Source: KBS-96 sp049585195 | GTDB lineage: Bacteria > Acidobacteriota > Terriglobia > Bryobacterales > Bryobacteraceae | Direction of reading: 5' to 3' | DNA: 16,020 nucleotides | Assembly (NCBI GenBank): GCA_049585195.1 | Contig: JBAUZG010000021.1 | Span: 1 to 16,020 of the forward strand | Shown: piece by piece, positions 1 through 7,448 of the stretch | Position numbering within the stretch: position 1 is the stretch's first letter | Layout: the number at the start of each line of letters is the position of its first letter | Position numbers and translations under genes: made by a program | Notes under the pieces: model-generated | Told to the model about the DNA's origin: nothing | Databases searched by the model: none | What the model saw: the letters and a program-made list of their open reading frames with translations, nothing else

Positions 1-84
1 CCGTTGTGCAGACTCATGCTCCAAGAAGTTACTCGGACGAAACCGCGGTCACCAACTACTCAAGCGAGGAAACGGTCTCGAGCT

Positions 85-652
85 ATGAATTGGCTGCATC
101 ATCGGATTTGCTCTTCCCCAACATGGCGCAGAAAATTGGAATCCGATCTGCTGCCCTGGGCACTCCAAGACGTGTCGCTTGGCTCCGAGCTTCTGGAACT
201 TGGGCCTGGATTTGGCTTTACAACGGCATTCCTGCATGCTAGAACAGCAAACCTGACTACCGTGGAAGTGCATCATGCATTCGCGAAACGCCTGTTGCAA
301 TGTTTCAGGGGCACAAACGTTCGCGTGGTAGAAGCTGATGCCGCGGCTCTCCCATTTGCTGATTGCAGTTTCTCCGCAGCAGCCTGTTTCACAATGCTGC
401 ACCACCATACCGAGTATGGAACTCCAGGATCAGCTTTTTCGAAACGTCTACCGCGTCTTGCGCCCCCCGGCTGTATTCTTCGGAACTGACAGTACTGACG
501 GCTGGTTGATGAGGCTCATCCATATCGGAGATACGATGATCTTATTTGATCCGAATACGCTCACGGCGCGACTTCAGAGCTGCGGATTTGAAAATGTGGC
601 CGTCAAATCGACCGGGAAGATGTTGCGGTTTCGAGCTTATCGGAATCAATGA
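85..652 (+). pseudogene. Class I SAM-dependent methyltransferase (type 11), frameshifted
   Basis: This is a small class I (Rossmann-fold) SAM methyltransferase broken by one frameshift. The first part starts at ATG 85 and contains SAM motif I (LELGPGFGFTT), the acidic end of strand beta2 (TTVEV), the DAAALPF motif and the post-motif FTMLHH. The reading then continues in the next frame from 407 with IPS, ELQDQLFRNVYRVLRP, VFFGTDS and a C-terminal strand ending at TGA 650-652. Dropping one C at 405/406 in the CACCACCATACC stretch restores one protein of about 188 residues, a normal length for this family. The usual RPGG after the last helix reads RPPA, a hint of further decay. The substrate cannot be told. 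It could be a real pseudogene or a single-base sequencing error; the two halves clearly belong together. An AGGA lies 15 nt before the ATG, a weak ribosome site. Confidence 0.8.
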
Positions 653-1070
653 TTCTGCTGCGCCAGGGCGAGTATAGATTTTTTCGGCTGCGCGTGGCAT
701 GCCGATCACCAACGTGACGTGATCCATGCGAATTCCCAATGAAACGAACATCACTGGACAGACGAACAATATTATGTTGTTAGCGAACATTCGCACTCAT
801 AACCGCTTTAATGGACGACAATGTGACATTACAGCGTTGTGACGGGTCTTCGAGAATATATTTCAGTAACGAAATATTTTCCTGTTTGAATCCAGAACCT
901 AACGCTGCGTTGAACCTAGCGAAGCTGAGTAGCATCCAATAGATAGATCGGCGAGATAGAAGCTCAGGAGCCAATTAGTAAGTGGGCGTGGCTTCACTGT
1001 AGCGCCCAGTGCAGTCTTGAACGTCACATGAACCGGGCCTAAACTAGCAAGGAGGAGCCGAAGAGCATGA
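653..1070. other. Intergenic region, no supported gene
   Basis: These 418 bases hold no convincing gene. Short open frames on the - strand (542-796, 780-974, 899-1132) match no family I know and have no ribosome site. The stretch is more AT-rich than its flanks and contains a 7-bp inverted repeat at 858-864/871-877 with a 6-nt spacer, which could be an operator or chance. The downstream regulator gene presumably has its promoter here. Confidence 0.6.
1049..1057 (+). promoter_or_regulatory. Shine-Dalgarno site of the PAS-LuxR gene
   Basis: AAGGAGGAG is a near-perfect anti-SD match 13 nt before ATG 1071. A closer ATG at 1067 is in another frame and meets a stop quickly, and the upstream codon in the gene frame (1068-1070) is TGA, so 1071 is the only possible ATG start. 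Confidence 0.7.
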
Positions 1071-1727
1071 ATGTTCGCTGGCGACTTATTCAAGTTACTC
1101 GAGGGTACCGATGACGGGGCATTTGTCGTCACCGAGGAGAGCGAAATTCGCTCGTGGAATGCTGGAGCACAGAAGCTGTTCGGCTATGCCCCCGGAGAAG
1201 TAGTGGGCAAAGCCTGTTACGAAGCCCTCAAGAGTACCGGCGCGCTAGGCGCCCCGATTTGCGTCGGTCGCTTTAGCGTTCAACATTGCGCTCTCAACGG
1301 TATCGAAATTCCGAATTTCGATCTGGAAGTGACGACGCGGCCAGGACGGCGGATATGGGTGAGCGTCTCGACGATGGTCTTTTATGACACACGCCTCCAT
1401 AACCACCTGATCGTTCACCTCGCCCACGATATCAGCAAACAGAAGGAAACCGAAGACATGCTATCGCGGATTCTGAATGTCTCCAAAAAAATGCTCCTGC
1501 TTGCTGGTGGAAGGAAATCGGAACTCGCTCCGATTACACCTCTCTCGGAACAGGAGCTTCGGATTCTGCGCTTGTTTGCACAGCCAAAGAATTCGCGGCA
1601 AGTTGCGAAGGAGCTACAGATCACTTTGCCGACTCTGCGCAACCAGCTCCACATGATCAATCAGAAGCTCCGCACGCACAGTCGACTTGAGGCAGTAGTG
1701 CATGCCCTCAAACGCGGTCTGATCTGA
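1071..1727 (+). CDS. PAS domain LuxR-type transcriptional regulator
   Basis: This 218-residue protein joins a sensory PAS domain (about residues 8-125) to a C-terminal LuxR/GerE helix-turn-helix (about 155-218). The PAS part shows the hallmark SWNAGAQKLFGYAPGEVVG run and ends in the usual DISKQKETE linker. The HTH part begins LSEQELRILRLFA and ends SRLEAVVHALKRGLI, the standard DNA-binding layout. It has no receiver domain, so it is probably a one-component cytoplasmic sensor-regulator rather than a phosphorelay response regulator. Cysteines at 49, 64 and 73 lie inside the PAS domain and could bind a metal or cofactor or sense redox state; this is inference. The gene stands alone, flanked by gaps of over 300 nt, so its targets are unknown. 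The start is fixed by the upstream stop and strong ribosome site. Confidence 0.85.
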   Translation: MFAGDLFKLLEGTDDGAFVVTEESEIRSWNAGAQKLFGYAPGEVVGKACYEALKSTGALGAPICVGRFSVQHCALNGIEIPNFDLEVTTRPGRRIWVSVSTMVFYDTRLHNHLIVHLAHDISKQKETEDMLSRILNVSKKMLLLAGGRKSELAPITPLSEQELRILRLFAQPKNSRQVAKELQITLPTLRNQLHMINQKLRTHSRLEAVVHALKRGLI

Positions 1728-2329
1728 GGCGTTCTCACACCAAAGCCGATATTCGTGAGTGGCACCCGCCTTGTCTTAGTTCCCGATCCCGGTTCTCGAC
1801 ATCGAGCAAACGTTCTATTGTTCTTCCAATACACTCGATAGCCGAATTTGAGAATCGCCGCGGCGACTTGATCCATGAGGCCGCCAATACCTTTGGAGCG
1901 GATTCGGAGTGGGGACGCGTACGCGAGGCGTCTATCGGGCGAAGGAGAAGTCACCATTACTCTGGATTCCGAAGCCAGCAGAAGCCATTCAGGCCCGCGA
2001 AGTAGGTATTCTATTGGAGCACACGAACAAGAAGGCCAAGAAGGGCCGAGGCTTTCCAGACTAGCGGCTCTGCCACGCCGTATTCGCAAGTTCGCTCTAG
2101 CCTTCGAATAGGCAAAGTGCCTCAGCGGCGAAGGCTTACGATTAGCCTGCACATTGCGGCTAACGCCTCGGTGACAGACGTTTATGCCGTTGTGACGAAT
2201 GGCCTATTGTGGAGTTTCCTTGATGCACCACATACTGGCAGTGAACGAACAGCTCGATTCGCGAGCGCCGGTTGTGCCGGGATTGTTTCGGCAAGCGGGT
2301 ATTCGTTCTGCAAGCCGGTTCGTTCCCAA
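1728..2329. other. Intergenic region with possible decayed coding sequence
   Basis: No intact gene can be supported in these 602 bases. Two adjoining + strand frames nevertheless read like protein. One (about 1802-1920) includes DLIHEAANTFGADSEWGR. The other, in the next frame (1879-2064), includes LLWIPKPAEAIQAREVGILL and ends at TAG 2062. Neither has a start codon with a ribosome site and I do not recognise the family. A single frameshift around 1900-1930 could join them into one lost gene. The glycosyltransferase frame is open back to 2117, but residues read from that part resemble no glycosyltransferase. Confidence 0.4.
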
Positions 2330-3457
2330 ATGGCGATGCAGTCACTGAATCTCCAAAGCGCCTCAGAGACTCGCGCGCGTTTCGAGTGGAGTCGAAACAA
2401 ACGCGTTGAGCAGCTGTACTTCATCACGGCGATATCCCAGGATGTCCGTTACGGTAGCGGTTGTCTCGTCGGTATTCAAACACTGAAGAAAGGCCTTGCA
2501 GCTCTCGGGTGTGACGTTGCACTGGTGGCGCCCAAAGTACATCTGCCTGTGTTCAGTGTTGAGCGCACATTCTTCAATGAAGGACTTCGGTTTCACCGTT
2601 TTCGAAAGGATGCGGTAACCGTGGGTTTTGATGCGGACGGGTACTCTATCGCGCGGCATCGAGATCAGCCTCATGTGGCATGCATTAAAGGTGTTCTGGC
2701 AGACGTACTTCGTTTTGAAAGCGGTCTGAGCCGTGCCAGTATGGCTCTGCAGGCACATCTGGAAAAACTGCACGCGCAGCGGGCAGATCTGGTCATCACT
2801 CCCAGTTTGTATTGCGCCGAACGTCTGGCGGATTTGTATGACGTTCCGGATGCTGTCGTGATCCCAGAACTCATTGATTTGGAGCGCTGGTACAGTCTGC
2901 TTTCCCCCGAGCCAGATCGCGGGAGTAATCGCTTTACCGTCCTTTGTGTTTGCCGGTTCTACGCTCGAAAACGCGTCGACTTCTTGTTGCATGCGGCCGC
3001 CATGCTTCAGGATCGATTACCGGAGCTCGAGGTTCGAATAGTCGGCGGGGGCATGGAAGAAAGCCGCGTGCGCGACTTGTGGCGCAGGTTGCACCTCGAG
3101 AAGACCGTACACTGGCTCGGAGACGTAACGCTTCGGCAACTCGCGGCCGAATATCACCGCGCCGACGTGTTCTGCCTTCCAAGCGTTCAGGAGGGTTTCG
3201 GCATTGTGTTTCTCGAAGCGATGGCGGCTGGCAAACCCATCGTTGCCTGTCGCTCAGCAGCCGTTCCAGAAGTTGTAAAGTACGGCTACCTGGTTGAACC
3301 CGAAAACGCGGAAGCGCTCGCCGCCGGCATTGAGCGACTGTACTCTGACGTTGAACTCCGCATGTGGTTGGGCGAGATGGGCAAGCGGTCGGTCGAGCGC
3401 TTCGATATGCACCGAGTGGCGCGAATGTTTCTCGACGCTGTATCGCGTTTGCTCTAG
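2330..3457 (+). CDS. Glycosyltransferase family 4 (GT-B fold)
   Basis: This is a GT4-type retaining glycosyltransferase that transfers a sugar from a nucleotide-sugar donor, most likely in cell-surface polysaccharide or glycolipid synthesis. From ATG 2330 it has 375 residues, the usual family length. The N-terminal acceptor domain begins YFITAISQDVRYGSGCLVGI. The C-terminal donor domain begins around VLCVCRFYARKRVDFLL and carries VRIVGGG, the DVFCLPS strand and the signature E-x7-E in EGFGIVFLEAMAAGKPIVA, followed by PEVV. The frame stays open back to 2117, but the extra 71 residues do not look like this family, so I prefer 2330 (or 2336); no good ribosome site supports either. No other polysaccharide gene lies nearby, so acceptor and pathway are unknown. 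Confidence 0.85.
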   Translation: MAMQSLNLQSASETRARFEWSRNKRVEQLYFITAISQDVRYGSGCLVGIQTLKKGLAALGCDVALVAPKVHLPVFSVERTFFNEGLRFHRFRKDAVTVGFDADGYSIARHRDQPHVACIKGVLADVLRFESGLSRASMALQAHLEKLHAQRADLVITPSLYCAERLADLYDVPDAVVIPELIDLERWYSLLSPEPDRGSNRFTVLCVCRFYARKRVDFLLHAAAMLQDRLPELEVRIVGGGMEESRVRDLWRRLHLEKTVHWLGDVTLRQLAAEYHRADVFCLPSVQEGFGIVFLEAMAAGKPIVACRSAAVPEVVKYGYLVEPENAEALAAGIERLYSDVELRMWLGEMGKRSVERFDMHRVARMFLDAVSRLL

Positions 3458-3736
3458 ACGGGACAACCATGGAGACAGCAAGCCGGTTCGCTTTGCGGCT
3501 TCGATCTGCACGAGTTTTCGGCCGACGTACCGGGTTTCGCTCTGTTCGCCGGAAAACGAAGCCGGCCTTGTCCTCGGAAAATACAGGCCGTGAACACCAT
3601 CGGTATCTCTACTCACTAACGGCGATGCTTGAGCGTGGCATCGTGACACAAACCCTACTTGTCATGCCGTGATCCGGTGGAGGGACTCAAGTGTGAAAAG
3701 GATCGCAAGCTACTGGAAAACTCCAAAAGGGAATTG
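3458..3736. other. Intergenic region, nothing recognised
   Basis: About 280 bases separate the glycosyltransferase from the cytochrome b gene. Short open frames cross it, but none has a ribosome site or a recognisable sequence. I see no clear hairpin followed by a T run that would act as a terminator. Confidence 0.5.
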
Positions 3737-4399
3737 ATGAAGAGCAAAGCGTCGTTTTTGGCGACGACAATCGGCCAGACGGCGCTGATGAGCGCGACGG
3801 GCGTTGTTCTCTATCTGTACGTCTTCAGCCACCTTTTGGGAAATCTCCTCATCTTTTCGGGCCGCGGGCCGATTAACGCATATGGCATCTTGCTGCATTC
3901 TCATCCTGTGATGCTCTGGACAGCTCGATCGGTACTGCTGATCGCGGTGCTGATTCACATCGCGACGGGTACCAAGTTATGGTGGCTCGGCCGACACACG
4001 GCGCGGCCGATCCCATATGCCAGGAGGAAGCATGTGCCTCCCGGATACGCGTCTAGAACCATGATGCGTAGCGGGATGGTGATTCTGATATTTGTGATTT
4101 TCCACATATTGCACCTGACTACGGGCTCGATCGGCTTGCCTTTCCACGAACTCGACATTTACGGAAATGTCACCGCCGGGTTTCACATCGTATGGGTCTC
4201 GATAGTCTATGCGGTCGCGATGGTGTTTCTCGGCATGCACCTGTATCACGGGCTCTGGACGATCTTCCCTCTGTTCGGGCTATCCCATCCCCGGTTAACA
4301 AGAATCCTCAAATGGCCCGCTCACATATTCGCAATTGCCATTGCAGCTGGGTTTATCTCGATTCCAGTCGCCGTGCTGGCCGGTTGGCTAGGTCCCTGA
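3737..4399 (+). CDS. sdhC: Succinate dehydrogenase cytochrome b subunit (b558 family)
   Basis: This 220-residue integral membrane protein matches the single-subunit, di-haem cytochrome b of succinate:quinone oxidoreductases (the SdhC b558 type of Acidobacteriota, Bacteroidota and deltaproteobacteria). It would anchor SdhAB and pass electrons to quinone. Five hydrophobic segments are visible. Histidines that can ligate haem occur in HLLGNLL, the LIHIATG segment, FHILHL, GFHIVW and GMHLYHGLW. The start at ATG 3737 follows an AAAAGGGA ribosome site at 3725-3732 and is followed by the family-like SFLATTIGQ; an upstream in-frame ATG at 3659 is less likely. Unusually, no flavoprotein (sdhA) or iron-sulphur (sdhB) gene follows; the next gene is marC-like. 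It is therefore an orphan or second copy, or partners with SdhAB encoded elsewhere. Confidence 0.85.
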   Translation: MKSKASFLATTIGQTALMSATGVVLYLYVFSHLLGNLLIFSGRGPINAYGILLHSHPVMLWTARSVLLIAVLIHIATGTKLWWLGRHTARPIPYARRKHVPPGYASRTMMRSGMVILIFVIFHILHLTTGSIGLPFHELDIYGNVTAGFHIVWVSIVYAVAMVFLGMHLYHGLWTIFPLFGLSHPRLTRILKWPAHIFAIAIAAGFISIPVAVLAGWLGP

Positions 4400-4643
4400 A
4401 GAACAAGCACAACAATTCAGAACGGAGCTATCGGAATGTCATCTCGATCGCGCACTTATGCTTTGCATGGACTGCAAACGGAACCGCGAAAGCGCCCGAC
4501 GAGAACACTGACGTAATGAGTGCTGAGTTTCAGCCTTTGTGATGAAAGCGAGCTATTTCGAAGACGCGGTGCCGGGATGCGCTAATATGCCAAGCGTCGC
4601 GGCGGCGCATGCTATATGCACCGTCGCGCTACTTGAACGTTAC

Positions 4644-5303
4644 ATGCAAGGAGCTTTCCACACTGTCCTCATCCAGTGGCTTACGTCGCTGACGGCGGTG
4701 TTTTTTATTGTCGATCCTTTCGCGGCCACTCCGGCCTTTCTTGCCATGACCGCCGGGTATGAGCGCCTCCGGCGCAGACAGATGGCTCGACGCGCTGCTC
4801 TTACGTGCCTTATCATACTCAGTGTTTTTGCCATTGGGGGCAAGTATTTATTTCGGCTCTTCGGTATCACGCTACCGGCGTTTAAGCTCGCAGGCGGTCT
4901 ACTGTTGCTCCTGATCGCCCTGGACATGCTGCAAGCTCGCCGTTCTCGTACTCGCGAGACGCCGGAGGAACAAAGTAATGCCAGCGCGACCGAGGACGTG
5001 GGCATTATCCCGATGGGCATTCCAATGCTCGCTGGACCGGGCTCGATCTCGACTGTGATGGTGCTCGTTGGGCAAGCACCCTCTTGGTACGGTGCGATCC
5101 CCGTTCTGGTAGGCATTGCGATCACCTCGGGAGTGACGTACGTAGTGCTGGTGGGCGCCGACCGCGTTGAAGCTGTGCTCGGCGAACTGGGTATCCGCGT
5201 TGTTACCCGGCTGATGGGTCTCATGCTGACCGCGATCGCATTCCAGTTCTTCGTCAGCGCTCTTGTAGATATGCGGGTGATTGCTCCTGTCGCCTTGCCG
5301 TGA
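4644..5303 (+). CDS. MarC family integral membrane protein
   Basis: This is a MarC/YchE-type inner-membrane protein of six predicted transmembrane segments. From ATG 4644 it has 219 residues, matching the usual length near 200-220. Family marks are the opening segment with FFIVDPFAATPAFLAMT, the FGITLPAFKLAGGLLLLLIA segment, and IPMGIPMLAGPGSISTVMVL, followed by the last helix RLMGLMLTAIAFQF. The function of the family is poorly defined: annotated as neutral amino acid transporters from a few archaeal members, while E. coli MarC was once wrongly tied to multiple antibiotic resistance. The frame is open to 4539, but the additional 35 residues do not resemble the family. Neither start has a good ribosome site. 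The next gene begins 6 nt after its stop, so the two are likely cotranscribed. Confidence 0.85.
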   Translation: MQGAFHTVLIQWLTSLTAVFFIVDPFAATPAFLAMTAGYERLRRRQMARRAALTCLIILSVFAIGGKYLFRLFGITLPAFKLAGGLLLLLIALDMLQARRSRTRETPEEQSNASATEDVGIIPMGIPMLAGPGSISTVMVLVGQAPSWYGAIPVLVGIAITSGVTYVVLVGADRVEAVLGELGIRVVTRLMGLMLTAIAFQFFVSALVDMRVIAPVALP

Positions 5304-5309
5304 GGAAAT

Positions 5310-6329
5310 GTGCCGGAATCAAGTTCTTATGGAGACTCGGATCAGGAACAGAACTATAAGAAGATGATCGCTGCCGGCCATGAATCTTTAGAATTGAAGA
5401 GAAACCCTCACCGCAGTGGGCTGGCGAATAGTCTGATGGTGGTGACCACCTTCTGCTGGGCGAGCAACATCGTCGCAGGCAAGGAAGCGTTGACAGGCTT
5501 CGATCCATTGTCGCTTGCTCAACTGCGAATGGCCGGCGCCGCAATCCTTTATATCCTCCTCTACGTTGCCTGGCGTGGCCGTCCCAAATTACGGTTCGAA
5601 CAGCGTGAATGGCTGATGCTGACCCTTATGGCGCTTACCGGCATTGCATTGAATCAGATCTGCTATATCGGCGGCCTCGCGCGGACGTCCGTAACACATA
5701 CGGGTCTCATTCAGGCGATCGGCCCCGTAATGGTCCTGTTGCTGTCCGCCTCCATGGGTATGGAGTCGCTGACCCACAGCAAAATCATTGGCATGACAAT
5801 TTCGTTTCTAGGCGTGGCTTTGCTGTTGATCGAGCGCCCTGAGCAAGGAAGCGGAGCAAGTTGGCTTGGAGACTTGATTGTGATTGCCGCAGGCGGATTC
5901 TTTGCTTACTACACGATTCTGGTCAAGAAGTCTGCGAGCCGCTACGATCCACTTACTTCGAACGCGCTGGTTTTTGGTTTAGGCACAATCTTTCTGGTTC
6001 CGTTTTGCATGCATTCCGTCGTGCAAATCCGATGGAGCCAGATTCCGCCGCACGCATGGCTGGGATTGGCCTATATGGTGCTGTTCGGCTCGTTTGTGGC
6101 GTATTTGATCTACGCGTTCGCTTTGGAGAAGCTCTCAGCATCCAATGTCGCCGCATTTGCCTATCTCCAGCCGCTCATGGCTGCGCTGATGGGCATGTGG
6201 CTCCTGGGGGAGAAGATCTCACTTACCGCGGCGCTCGGCGGCGCATTGATCCTTTTCGGCGTGTACTTCACCGAACGCGCACGGGGCGAGCGAAAAAACA
6301 TCCACCACTTGGCGCGCGGACGTATTTGA
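5310..6329 (+). CDS. EamA/DMT-superfamily transporter
   Basis: This 339-residue membrane protein has two tandem EamA domains and about ten transmembrane helices, the fold of drug/metabolite exporters such as RhaT/YdcZ-type permeases. Visible family marks are TTFCWASNIVAGKEAL and LSLAQLRMAGAAILY in the first repeat, NQICYIGGLARTSVTHTGLI, and in the second repeat FVAYLIYAFALEKLSASNVA followed by FAYLQPLMAALMG and LGGALILFGVY. It probably exports a small metabolite or amino acid; the substrate cannot be read from sequence. The GTG at 5310 lies only 2-3 nt after a GAGGA, which is tight; ATG 5364 is the alternative and would remove 18 non-conserved residues. It starts 6 nt after the marC-like gene, indicating an operon of two membrane exporters. 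Confidence 0.85.
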   Translation: MPESSSYGDSDQEQNYKKMIAAGHESLELKRNPHRSGLANSLMVVTTFCWASNIVAGKEALTGFDPLSLAQLRMAGAAILYILLYVAWRGRPKLRFEQREWLMLTLMALTGIALNQICYIGGLARTSVTHTGLIQAIGPVMVLLLSASMGMESLTHSKIIGMTISFLGVALLLIERPEQGSGASWLGDLIVIAAGGFFAYYTILVKKSASRYDPLTSNALVFGLGTIFLVPFCMHSVVQIRWSQIPPHAWLGLAYMVLFGSFVAYLIYAFALEKLSASNVAAFAYLQPLMAALMGMWLLGEKISLTAALGGALILFGVYFTERARGERKNIHHLARGRI

Positions 6330-6345
6330 GCTGTAAGGCAAGGCA

Positions 6346-6351
6346 TATAAT
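6346..6351 (+). promoter_or_regulatory. Candidate -10 element upstream of the rhodanese
   Basis: A perfect TATAAT lies 44 nt before ATG 6395, just after the transporter stop. No good -35 box sits 16-18 nt upstream (the nearest TTGAGC is only 14 nt away), so this is a tentative promoter. Confidence 0.3.
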
Positions 6352-6510
6352 ACTCACGCGGCAGGACGCCAGCTTGCCTGCGCAACACTCGGCAATGAGA
6401 CCGATTACTATGGCGACTCAGCCCAAGACACAAGTTCGCCGTATAGATATCGATGAAGTGCGGCGCATCAAGGAGTTGGTCTTTGTGGATGCGGGCAGCG
6501 CAACCCCGCT

Positions 6511-6532
6511 CGCCTGAATCCCCGTTCAGGTG
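6511..6532 (+). repeat. Inverted repeat spanning the first rhodanese stop
   Basis: CCTGAA at 6513-6518 pairs perfectly with TTCAGG at 6525-6530 around a 6-nt loop, and a G-T and a C-G pair extend it to 8 bp. The first in-frame TGA lies inside the left arm. No T run follows, so it is not a standard terminator. Confidence 0.45.
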
Positions 6533-6639
6533 CCGCGTGCGCTTCATGTGCCGGCTAAAAACCTGGATCAAGCGCTGAAGCAGCTGCCCCAAGATCGAGC
6601 GCTCGTGACCTACTGCACTTGAAGTGGAGAAAAGACGAT

Positions 6640-6652
6640 CGCCTGGGTGGCG
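6640..6652 (+). other. Small hairpin after the second in-frame TGA (SECIS-like, speculative)
   Basis: CGCC (6640-6643) and GGCG (6649-6652) form a 4-bp stem closing a TGGGT loop whose first base is 21 nt after TGA 6620-6622. Spacing and a G in the first two loop bases are in the range described for bacterial SECIS elements, but a 4-bp stem is short and common in GC-rich DNA. Confidence 0.15.
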
Positions 6653-6832
6653 CGCGCATTGAAGGAACGCGGATTCCAGGAACTTTACGTTTTGCGCGGT
6701 GGATTTACAGCCTGGCAGAGGGCAGGTTTGCCGGTCGAAGCCATTCCGCCTGCAAAATGACTTGGTATGTTAGCAGCTTTAACCTCTTGCTGATCGCGCA
6801 GGGGGCATCGGGCTTCTTTTCGCTCATATGAT

Positions 6833-7402
6833 TTAGGACTGTCCGCACGTTCCGTCTGTTTCCCGTTTTGGATAGGTGATTTCCAGTCCTTGAACCCGCG
6901 CCCACGGCGTCAGTTTGTGCGGCTGTGTATGCGTTTCACTTAAGATATCCTCAACTTCCACGCCGTGCACCAGAAGCGCATCTCCTACGAGCGAGCGATG
7001 GCAGCGCCAAGGCACCGCCTCCGCACAAAGCAGCGCCGTTTTCTTTGTGGATGCCGTGGCAATCAGTTCCTCCACGGCCCGCGCAAACTCCGGCGTCTGC
7101 ATGTAGTCGGCATAGCCGCGGAACGAGGCATTCTTCCAACCTCTGTTCAGCGAATCCTTCCGCGTATGTCGCAGCCCGCCCAAGCCCGCGAAATGAAAAT
7201 ATTCGACCCCTTCTTTCGCGAGCAACTGCTTTAAGGCATTCTGATCGTATTGCGGATTCCGGCGTGAGCGCGGAATCGTGCGGATATCCGCAACCAGTTC
7301 GATTCCATACGTCCGCAGAATCCGTACAAACTCATCAGCAGGACGCGTGGAATGCCCTAGAGTGTAAATAACTACGCTGTCCTGAAAGATTGTTTGGTGC
7401 AT
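6833..7402 (-). CDS. DUF488 family protein
   Basis: This 189-residue soluble protein belongs to the DUF488 family. It opens with the family signature IYTLGHSTRPADEFVRIL and ELVADIRTIPRSRRNPQYD, continues with the glycine-rich FAGLGGLRH segment, and carries the conserved LLCAEAVPWRCHRSLV motif (Cys126, Glu128, Cys134, His135, Arg136). The biochemical role of this family is not established; the invariant Cys/His/Arg set suggests an enzyme or nucleic-acid or nucleotide binder. ATG 7402 is used; there is no strong ribosome site, but the next downstream codons offer no better start. It lies 46 nt after the end of the upstream universal stress protein on the same strand, so it is probably the last gene of that operon. 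It converges with the rhodanese on the + strand. Confidence 0.85.
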   Translation of the reverse strand: MHQTIFQDSVVIYTLGHSTRPADEFVRILRTYGIELVADIRTIPRSRRNPQYDQNALKQLLAKEGVEYFHFAGLGGLRHTRKDSLNRGWKNASFRGYADYMQTPEFARAVEELIATASTKKTALLCAEAVPWRCHRSLVGDALLVHGVEVEDILSETHTQPHKLTPWARVQGLEITYPKRETDGTCGQS

Positions 7403-7448
7403 CGCTGGACCATTGCATTCCCGGTCCTTTTTCCGCCGCTATTGTACG

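Larger units (their letters stand above)
6395..6760 (+). pseudogene. Single-domain rhodanese sulfurtransferase with two in-frame TGA codons
   Basis: Reading one frame from ATG 6395 (or ATG 6410) to TGA 6758-6760 gives a 121-codon rhodanese-like domain interrupted by TGA at 6515-6517 and 6620-6622. Between and after these stops the sequence is clearly rhodanese: RRIDIDEVRRIKELVFVDA, then IPVQVPRALHVPAKNLDQAL, then RALVTYCT, stop, SGEKTIAWVARALKERGF, YVLRGGFTAWQRAGLPVE. The catalytic loop is the YCT region; relatives commonly read YCTC[PS]xE, so the second TGA replaces that second cysteine. The first TGA fits a C-to-T change of an arginine CGA. Two normally conserved residues are also changed (DAR to DAG, PGA to PRA), favouring decay over recoding. 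Rhodaneses transfer sulfane sulphur; this one is probably non-functional unless TGA is read as selenocysteine. TGA ends intact genes here, so it is not generally reassigned. Confidence 0.75.

Noticed and set aside
661..696. GC-rich inverted repeat followed by a T run after the methyltransferase
   Set aside because: The stem has only a 2-nt loop and the T run is separated by about 9 nt, so it does not form a standard terminator.
858..877. Inverted repeat ATATTTC / GAAATAT as an operator
   Set aside because: Seven base pairs in AT-rich DNA with no second copy nearby is weak; kept only as a remark in the intergenic entry.
1017..1045. TTGAAC, 17-nt spacer, TAAACT: a sigma70-like promoter before the PAS-LuxR gene
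   Set aside because: A start about 7 nt after the -10 would fall inside the ribosome site at 1049-1057 and leave no leader, so it is unlikely to be the working promoter.
1875..2111. 78-codon + strand frame starting MRPPIPLERIRSG
   Set aside because: It has no ribosome site and a chance-like composition; the other two + frames in this stretch look more protein-like.
1661..2152. 163-codon open frame on the - strand
   Set aside because: Composition is rich in Arg and Ser with no family match or ribosome site, and it overlaps the 3' end of the PAS-LuxR gene antisense; it looks like a chance frame.
5861..6517. 218-codon + strand open frame
   Set aside because: Up to 6394 it is a shadow of the EamA transporter in another frame; only its last part, from ATG 6395, belongs to the rhodanese.
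6395..6760. General reassignment of TGA as a sense codon in this genome
   Set aside because: TGA ends several intact genes of normal length here (for example at 1727, 4399, 5303 and 6329), so it is a normal stop.
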